Source: Methylobacterium nonmethylotrophicum
GTDB taxonomy: Bacteria > Pseudomonadota > Alphaproteobacteria > Rhizobiales > Beijerinckiaceae
Assembly (NCBI RefSeq): GCF_004745635.1
Contig: NZ_SRLB01000018.1
Coordinates: 62,001-126,000, forward strand
Length of the DNA stretch: 64,000 nt
Reading direction: 5' to 3'
The notes below the pieces were generated by a model, which had not been told where the DNA came from, searched no databases, and was given only the letters and a program-made list of their open reading frames with translations. Made by a program: the position numbers and the translations under genes. Numbering within the stretch: the first letter of the stretch is position 1; the number at the start of each line of letters is the position of its first letter. This document shows positions 58,089-64,000 of this stretch, piece after piece.

Positions 58089-61058
58089 ATGCTGGTGCGA
58101 CGCCAAGGAAGCCGCGATGGAAGCCGCCAAGGAAGCCCCATCGGGAACGGGCCCGCGCGCGACGGCGCCGTGCCGCAGGACGGGACCCCCGCCCTCGACC
58201 GCCGGAGCTTCCTTCGCCGCTCCGGCCTGACCGCGGGCGGGCTCGCGGGCTTCAGTGCCCTGCGGCTCGGGGCGGTGCGCCGGGCCGAGGCCGCCGGCTC
58301 CGCGGCGAACCCCGCCGAGACGGTGATCCGCAAGAATATCTGCACCCACTGCTCGGTCGGCTGCACCGTCACGGCGGAGGTGGTGCACGGGGTCTGGGTC
58401 GGCCAGGAGCCGTCCTGGGAGAGCCCGATCAACCGGGGCGCCCACTGCGCCAAGGGCGCGGCGATCCGCGAGCTCGTCACCAGCGAGCGGCGACTGAAAT
58501 ACCCATTGAGGCTCCGGAACGGCGAATGGGAGCGGATCTCCTGGGACCAGGCGATCGAGGAGGTCGGCAACAAGCTCCTGGCGATCCGGGCCGAGTCGGG
58601 CGCCGATTCGGTCTACTGGCTCGGTTCGGCCAAGTACACCAACGAAGCGGCCTACCTGCTGCGCAAGTTCGCGGCGTTCTGGGGCACCAACAACGCCGAT
58701 CACCAGGCCCGCATCTGCCACTCGACCACGGTGGCGGGCGTCGCCAACACCTGGGGCTACGGCGCCCAGACCAACTCCTACAACGACATCCGCAACGCCA
58801 GGACGATGATCATCATGGGCGGCAACCCCGCCGAAGCCCATCCGATCTCGATGCAGCACATCCTGTCGGGCAAGGAGATCAACCGGGCGAACCTGATCGT
58901 CATCGATCCGCGCTTCACCCGCACGGCAGCGCACGCCACCGAATATGTCCGCCTGCGCTCGGGCACCGACATCCCGGTGATCTGGGGCATGCTGTGGCAC
59001 ATCTTCGAGAACGGCTGGGAGGATCGCGACTTCATCGCGAGCCGCGTCTATGGCATGGAGGACGTGCGCCGGGAGGTCGCCAAGTGGAATCCCGACGAGG
59101 TCGAGCGGGTCTCCGGCGTGCCGGGGGCGCAGCTGCGCCACGTCGCCGAACTCTTCGCCAAGGAGAAGCCGGCGACGCTGATCTGGTGCATGGGCGCGAC
59201 GCAGCACACGGTCGGCACCGCCAACGTGCGCGCCTTCTGCATCCTGTGCCTCGCCACCGGCAATGTCGGCAAGCCGGGGACGGGCGCCAACATCTTCCGC
59301 GGCCACACCAACGTCCAGGGCGCCACCGACATGGGGCTCGATGTGACGAGCCTGCCGCTCTATTACGGCCTCGTCGAGGGCGGCTGGCGGCACTGGGCCC
59401 GGGTCTGGGAGGTCGCGTACGACTGGCTGCAGTCGCGCTTCGACGAGGTGCCGGCCAGCGCCGGCCGCAAGGCCCGCTCACGCAAGGAGAACATGGAGAC
59501 GCCGGGCCTCACCTCGACCCGGTGGTTCGACGCCGTGAACCTGCCGGGGACGCAGATCGACCAGCGCAGCCCCTTGCGCGCGATGATGATCTCGGGCCAC
59601 GGCGGCAACACCGTCACGCGCCTGCCGGAAGCCCTCGACGGGCTCAACAAGCTCGACCTCCTGGTGGTGGCCGATCCCCACCCGACCACCTTCGCGGCGC
59701 TGAACGCCCGCCGCGACAACACCTACCTGATGCCGATCTGCACCTCGCTCGAGATGGACGGCTGCCGCACCGCCTCCAACCGCTCGCTGCAATGGGGCGA
59801 GCAGATCGTCAAGCCGGCCTTCGAATCGAAGAACGACTACGAGTTCCTCTATCGGCTGGCGAAGAAGCTCGGCTTCGCGGACGAGCTGTTCAAAAATATC
59901 AAGGTCGAGAACAACGTCCCGCTGGCCGAGGACATCCTGCGCGAGATCAACCGCGGCGGCTGGTCGACGGGCTATTGCGGCCAGAGCCCGGAACGGCTGA
60001 AGGCGCATATCCGCAACCAGCACGTCTTCGACATCGTGACCCTGCGCGCGCCGAAGGACGCGCCCGAGGTCGGCGGCGACTATTACGGCCTGCCCTGGCC
60101 ATGCTGGGGCAAGCCCGAGATCCGCCACCCCGGCAGCGCCATCCTGTACAACACCGCGCTCCACGTGAAGGACGGAGGCGGCACGTTCCGGGCCCGGTTC
60201 GGCACCGAGCGCAACGGGCAGACCCTGCTCGCCGAGGATTCCTGGTCGCTCGGCTCCGAGCTGACCGACGGCTACCCCGAGTTCAGCATGGCGGTCCTGC
60301 GCAAGCTCGGCTGGGACAAGGAGCTGACGGCGGAGGAGCAGGCGGTCATCGCGCGGATCGGCGGCAACGCCATCGACGCGGTGAACTGGTCGACCGACCT
60401 GTCGGGCGGCATCCAGCGGGTCTGCCTCGACCACGGCGTGATGCATTACGGCAACGCCAAGGCGCGGGCGAATGCCTGGAACCTGCCCGATCCGGTGCCG
60501 GTCCACCGCGAGCCGATCTACACGCCCCGGCCCGACCTCGTCGCCGATTACCCGACCCGGCCCGACGAGCGGCAGTTCCGCATGCCGAATGTCGGCTTCT
60601 CGGTGCAGAAGGCGGCGGTCGACCGCGGCATCGCGAAGGAATTTCCGATCATCCTGACCTCGGGCCGCCTCGTCGAGTACGAGGGCGGCGGCGAGGAGAC
60701 CCGCTCGAACCCCTGGCTCGCCGAGTTGCAGCAGGACATGTTCGTCGAGGTCAACACGGCGGACGCGGCCGAGCGCAGGATCAAGGACGGCCAGTTCGTC
60801 TGGGTCTACGGCCCCGAGAATTCGTCCAGGGTCAAGGTGAAGGCGCTGGTCACGGACCGGGTCGCGAAGGGCGTCGCCTTCATGCCGTTCCACTATTCGG
60901 GCTGGTACCAGGGCAAGGACATGCGGGAATACTATCCTGGCGACACCGACCCGGTGGTGCTCGGCGAGAGCGTGAACACCGTGACCACCTACGGCTTCGA
61001 TCCCGTCACCGGCATGCAGGAGACGAAGGCGACCCTGTGCCAGATCCGGGCGGCGTGA
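58089..61058 (+). CDS. Formate dehydrogenase alpha subunit, Tat-exported (Fdh3-like)
   Basis: A 989-residue molybdopterin enzyme that oxidises formate to CO2. A twin-arginine signal (LDRRSFLRRSGLTAGGLAGF) starts near residue 38. The [4Fe-4S] motif is CTHCSVGC...HCAKG. The active-site residue is Cys210 (ARICHSTTV) in place of selenocysteine, with His211 next to it. Molybdopterin-binding and C-terminal domains are complete (PIILTSGRLVEYEGGGEETRSNPW). ATG 58089 has GGGAG upstream. No beta (ferredoxin-like) or gamma (cytochrome b) gene follows; the next gene is convergent. It resembles Fdh3A of Methylobacterium. Confidence 0.92.
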   Translation: MLVRRQGSRDGSRQGSPIGNGPARDGAVPQDGTPALDRRSFLRRSGLTAGGLAGFSALRLGAVRRAEAAGSAANPAETVIRKNICTHCSVGCTVTAEVVHGVWVGQEPSWESPINRGAHCAKGAAIRELVTSERRLKYPLRLRNGEWERISWDQAIEEVGNKLLAIRAESGADSVYWLGSAKYTNEAAYLLRKFAAFWGTNNADHQARICHSTTVAGVANTWGYGAQTNSYNDIRNARTMIIMGGNPAEAHPISMQHILSGKEINRANLIVIDPRFTRTAAHATEYVRLRSGTDIPVIWGMLWHIFENGWEDRDFIASRVYGMEDVRREVAKWNPDEVERVSGVPGAQLRHVAELFAKEKPATLIWCMGATQHTVGTANVRAFCILCLATGNVGKPGTGANIFRGHTNVQGATDMGLDVTSLPLYYGLVEGGWRHWARVWEVAYDWLQSRFDEVPASAGRKARSRKENMETPGLTSTRWFDAVNLPGTQIDQRSPLRAMMISGHGGNTVTRLPEALDGLNKLDLLVVADPHPTTFAALNARRDNTYLMPICTSLEMDGCRTASNRSLQWGEQIVKPAFESKNDYEFLYRLAKKLGFADELFKNIKVENNVPLAEDILREINRGGWSTGYCGQSPERLKAHIRNQHVFDIVTLRAPKDAPEVGGDYYGLPWPCWGKPEIRHPGSAILYNTALHVKDGGGTFRARFGTERNGQTLLAEDSWSLGSELTDGYPEFSMAVLRKLGWDKELTAEEQAVIARIGGNAIDAVNWSTDLSGGIQRVCLDHGVMHYGNAKARANAWNLPDPVPVHREPIYTPRPDLVADYPTRPDERQFRMPNVGFSVQKAAVDRGIAKEFPIILTSGRLVEYEGGGEETRSNPWLAELQQDMFVEVNTADAAERRIKDGQFVWVYGPENSSRVKVKALVTDRVAKGVAFMPFHYSGWYQGKDMREYYPGDTDPVVLGESVNTVTTYGFDPVTGMQETKATLCQIRAA

Positions 61059-61085
61059 GCCGTCCGGATCGCTCGCCGCGCCCCG

Positions 61086-62531
61086 TCAGGCTCTCGGCAG
61101 GCACGCCCGCGCCACCCGGAGGTAGTTGCCCCCGAGGATGCCGGCCGCCTCCTCGGGCGTGAACCGCGCCAGGAGCTGCGCGGCGAGATCCGGCAACGCC
61201 GTGTAGTCCGGCAGGGCGCTGCGGCCGACGAGGCCCATCATGTCGGATCCGATCCCGACATGGGCCGGGCCGACGATGTCGGCCATGCGGGCGATGCCGT
61301 CCACGAAGGCCGGGAGGTCGGGAAACACGCTCACGGGCGGCCAGATGCCGATGACCCCGCCCGTCCCCGCCACGATCCGGGCGTGGTCCGGGGTGATGCG
61401 GCGCGTGTATGGCGGCGGCCGCGTGGTGAGCGAGGTGTGCGACAGGACGAGGGGCTTGCCTGCCACCTCCGCCGCCCGGCGCACCAGGGCCTCGGTCCCG
61501 TGCGCCACGTCGACGACGATGCCGAGCGCCTCGCAACGCCGGATCACCGCGGCGCCGAACGCCGTCAGGCCGCCATGGACGGGCGGCTCGGTCTGGATGT
61601 CGCCGAGCGCGTTCACCCGGTAATGCGTGAGCTGCAGGTGGCGCAGGGCGGCCCGGCGAAATGCCGTCTCCAGGGGGCCGAGGTCGCCTTCGAGGAAGTC
61701 CGCCCCCTCCGCCGCGACGAGGACCGACGGGGTCTCGGCGCGGGCGGCCGCGAGGTCGGCGGCATTGCGCACGATGCGCAGGCCCTGGTCCCGGACGAGG
61801 GCGTGCAGGCGGGTAAAGCCGCGCTCGACGTAAGCCCCGAGCTCGCCGGGCTCGGGCTCGCGAAAGGCCCTGATCCGCCCCTCCGGCGTGACCCGGTGCG
61901 TCGGACTGTCGGAGACGACGGCGAGGCAGGCGACGGCCAGCCCGCCGCGGCGCATCGGGTCGGCCAGCGGCGTGAAGGGGGCGTGGCCCCCGTCCTGGTT
62001 CACGCGCAGGACGCGGCCGGCATGGCTGTGGCAGTCGATCGCCGGGCGCCCGGCCAGGAAGGACGCGGCCTCGGCGGCGTGCGACGCGGTCGGGCCGTCC
62101 GGCGCCTGCGCGGCGGAAGCCACCGGCCAGCACAGCAGCGAGGCCGCCGCGACGAGGTGCCGGCGGGACAGGCCGAGGCGCGGCGGCGCCGAGACGATTG
62201 TCGCGCCGTCGAGGCGGTAGCGCCAGCCGCAGGGATCGTCCCGCAACCGGCGGAAGATGCCGCGCAGGGTCACCTCCCGGCCGTCGAGGGGCACCGGCAT
62301 CGCGGCAACGACCTCGATGCAGGCCGAAGGATCACCCGGCAGGCAGCCGCGGCAGCAGACGGGCTCGGGCACGAGGAGGCAGTAGCGCGCCTCGGCTGCC
62401 TCTCCGGCCGTCACCGGCCAGCCCGCGACCGTGACGGTCGCCCCGTCGTGCCGGTCGGCCGACCCGTCGAGGAGGGCCGTCCATGCCAGGGTCTCGCCCG
62501 GGCCGGGTGCGCCGAACCGAAGCATTGCCAT
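61086..62531 (-). CDS. M19 membrane dipeptidase fused to an N-terminal Cys-rich domain
   Basis: A 481-residue fusion. Residues 1-112 form a small domain with a Cys cluster (CCRGC, Cys59-60-63; further Cys51 and 71) and FRRLRDDPCGWRYRL. Residues 121-141 (SRRHLVAAASLLCWPVASAA) read as an internal twin-arginine-like signal. The rest is a renal-dipeptidase (M19) barrel, with zinc ligands in DCHSH (166-170), then AAEGADFLEGDL, LTHYRVNALGD, VDVAHGTEA, LSHTSLTTRPPP and GIGSDMMG. No ATG, GTG or TTG lies between the two parts, so a single reading frame is likely. See findings. Confidence 0.85.
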   Translation of the reverse strand: MAMLRFGAPGPGETLAWTALLDGSADRHDGATVTVAGWPVTAGEAAEARYCLLVPEPVCCRGCLPGDPSACIEVVAAMPVPLDGREVTLRGIFRRLRDDPCGWRYRLDGATIVSAPPRLGLSRRHLVAAASLLCWPVASAAQAPDGPTASHAAEAASFLAGRPAIDCHSHAGRVLRVNQDGGHAPFTPLADPMRRGGLAVACLAVVSDSPTHRVTPEGRIRAFREPEPGELGAYVERGFTRLHALVRDQGLRIVRNAADLAAARAETPSVLVAAEGADFLEGDLGPLETAFRRAALRHLQLTHYRVNALGDIQTEPPVHGGLTAFGAAVIRRCEALGIVVDVAHGTEALVRRAAEVAGKPLVLSHTSLTTRPPPYTRRITPDHARIVAGTGGVIGIWPPVSVFPDLPAFVDGIARMADIVGPAHVGIGSDMMGLVGRSALPDYTALPDLAAQLLARFTPEEAAGILGGNYLRVARACLPRA

Positions 62532-62722
62532 CGCTCACAGGACCTTTCGGACGGGAGGAAGGCGGCGCAGGGCCGAGGCGCCGCCCAGCTCGCCAGGAAG
62601 GCGGCTCCGACGGCGCGTGAGGCTGCCTCTACAGGAGATGTGTTGCTGACCTGCGAACAAGGCGCGCCTCCCCGTGCGGCATCGAGGAGGCGCGACACGG
62701 GCGGATCGCAGGGCCCGTCCCC

Positions 62723-63886
62723 TCAGCCCTTCCAGTTCTTCAAGGCCGCGAACGGGCTGTCGGCTGCCGCCGATTTCGGCGGGTTCAGCACCGGCTCGAC
62801 CTGGGCGACCGCGTCGACGAGGGAGAAGGCGGTGCCGCTGGTGAGCTTGCCGCCGGCCGCGTCCTGGTGGCCGCCGCCGCGGAAGAGGCGGGCGCCGTCG
62901 AGGGCGGTGCCGTCGATCGAGCGGAACGACAGGGTGCCGGCACGCTGGACGTTGACGAGGCGCTTGGCCCGCCCGCTCGCCATCACGAGGTCGGAGACCC
63001 GCTGGAAGGTGCCGGCATCGAGGGCGAAGGACAGGAGCGTGCCGTCCGAGAGGGCGTGGAAGAGCGCGTCGGAGCGGGCGAGCGCCCGGGCCATCCGCTG
63101 CCGGGTGGTCAGCGCCGGATCGTCGCCGGGCTCGTCGCGCATCAGGTCGTCGACGATCGCCCCGCGGATCGCCGGCACGGCGCGTTCCAGCTCGGCCGGG
63201 GTGGCGCCGGCGCGCAGGCGTGCGGTCGCGTCGAGGAGCAGGCGGGCGACGAAGGGGTCGTGCGCCGGATGCCCGACCGGCACCAGGGTGCCGACATTGT
63301 CCCAGAAGATCTCGTCGAGGGCGAAGCCGCCGGGGAAGCGGGGATCGTCCTTGCGCCAGAGGTCGAGGGCATCGACGCAGGCCGCCAGCAGCGCCAGGTC
63401 CTCGGCCCGGGCGGGATCGGCCTCGCGGGTGGCGAACAGGGCGCGGTGGGTCTCGACCATCTTCGTCGCGCTCGATCCCTCGTCGACCAGCACGGTGACC
63501 GAGGGGTCGCCGAGGTCGAAGCGCGACAGGCGCGGGTTCTCCGCGTCGGCCTTGGGCTCGAGCCCCTGGCGGCGCATCTGGTCGATCGAGGAGGTGTGGT
63601 GGTCGAGCACGACCAGCCGGTGCGGCGCCTCGGCGTCGCGCTTGCGGTTCATGGCGGCGAAGCGGCGCAGGAAGGCGATCGTCGGCTCCTCGATGCCGAG
63701 ATCGGTGATCAGCACCATCTCGGCCGCCTTGGTCTTACCTAAGCGCTTCAGCTCGTCGTCGACGACCGGGCCGACATCGCCGTAGCGCGGCACGTGCACG
63801 ATCCGGGCGGGCTCGGCATAGGCCGCGACGAGGGTCGCCGCGCCGTAGCCGTCGAGGTCGTGGTGGGTGATCTGGGTCAGGCGCAC
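62723..63886 (-). CDS. DHH family phosphoesterase
   Basis: A 387-residue DHH/DHHA1-type hydrolase, Mn-dependent, acting on phosphoanhydride or nucleotide phosphodiester bonds (c-di-NMP or nanoRNA). The N-terminal motif ITHHDLDGYGAATL holds the HDxDG metal ligands, and VVLDHHTSSID is the DHH motif. The C-terminal DHHA1 part has KRLVNVQRAG and ARLFRGGGHQDAAGG. GTG 63886 is chosen from the start of homology; the frame is open further towards the window edge (63994), so the start is uncertain. Confidence 0.85.
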   Translation of the reverse strand: MRLTQITHHDLDGYGAATLVAAYAEPARIVHVPRYGDVGPVVDDELKRLGKTKAAEMVLITDLGIEEPTIAFLRRFAAMNRKRDAEAPHRLVVLDHHTSSIDQMRRQGLEPKADAENPRLSRFDLGDPSVTVLVDEGSSATKMVETHRALFATREADPARAEDLALLAACVDALDLWRKDDPRFPGGFALDEIFWDNVGTLVPVGHPAHDPFVARLLLDATARLRAGATPAELERAVPAIRGAIVDDLMRDEPGDDPALTTRQRMARALARSDALFHALSDGTLLSFALDAGTFQRVSDLVMASGRAKRLVNVQRAGTLSFRSIDGTALDGARLFRGGGHQDAAGGKLTSGTAFSLVDAVAQVEPVLNPPKSAAADSPFAALKNWKG

Positions 63887-64000
63887 GAAAAGGGTCCAGA
63901 TGTCGGTTCGGGTCGGCTGTGGATCCGGCCAGCATAGCGGCTTCCCGCCGGCCCCGGCAGGGGCCGGACCCGGAAAAGCCGGAGGCGGGCTCACGCCGCC

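Noticed and set aside
58700..58730. Possible selenocysteine site in formate dehydrogenase
   Set aside because: The active-site codon at 58716 is TGC (Cys210), not TGA, so no recoding is needed.

Overview
The window is very GC-rich DNA (about 70% G+C by eye) from an alphaproteobacterium, most likely Methylobacteriaceae (Methylobacterium or a close relative). The evidence is the rplU-rpmA-GNAT-obgE-(x)-proB order typical of Rhizobiales, a homospermidine synthase, an OlsB-type ornithine-lipid acyltransferase, a short GltX, a Tat-exported formate dehydrogenase alpha subunit of Fdh3 type, and palindromic intergenic repeats. This is chromosomal-looking DNA. I see no phage, transposase, rRNA operon or CRISPR array. 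Three tRNA genes are present: two tandem Val-CAC and one Arg-UCU.

Layout. 0-5.5 kb: the end of a LysE exporter gene, a two-gene stress/envelope unit, an isolated flhA and a gamma carbonic anhydrase. 5.5-13.3 kb: a GGDEF/EAL protein with a degraded MHYT sensor, an AMP nucleosidase with a small partner, a TrmO-like methyltransferase, and a surface-polysaccharide pair (flippase plus CelD-like acyltransferase). 13.5-17.7 kb: small secreted proteins and the paired radical-SAM/UdgX DNA-repair genes. 17.8-23.5 kb: a Tat-exported Gfo/Idh/MocA protein, a D-amino-acid-type operon (PLP enzyme, RidA, HAD) divergent from a LysR gene, and an exostosin-like protein. 23.7-31.9 kb: a DsbD-type reductase, OlsB, the ribosomal L21/L27 genes, a GNAT, obgE, an antitoxin-like gene and proB. 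32-41.6 kb: an AT-richer secreted orphan, homospermidine synthase, Uma2, an amidase, gltX, tRNAs, an MBL protein and msrP.

41.7-54.6 kb is the most distinctive part. A leftward catabolic cluster holds two ACS-type MFS transporters, a YdiJ-like FAD/Fe-S dehydrogenase, a 6PGDH-like (DUF1932) dehydrogenase, an RraA-type aldolase, an SMP-30 lactonase and two Tat-exported LigI-like amidohydrolases. A divergent AraC-type regulator lies at its head, behind a striking AT-rich perfect inverted repeat. Together they look like uptake and breakdown of a hydroxy- or oxo-carboxylate, possibly via a lactone, with an unknown substrate.

54.6-64 kb: a secreted orphan, a membrane-anchored TAXI protein head-to-head with recX, an OsmC protein, a formate dehydrogenase alpha subunit with no electron-transfer subunit next to it, an M19 dipeptidase fused behind a Cys-rich domain with an internal twin-arginine signal, and a DHH phosphoesterase. 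Starts were chosen from ribosome-binding sites, signal peptides and family alignment; uncertain ones are noted. No database search was possible, so family names rest on motif recognition.
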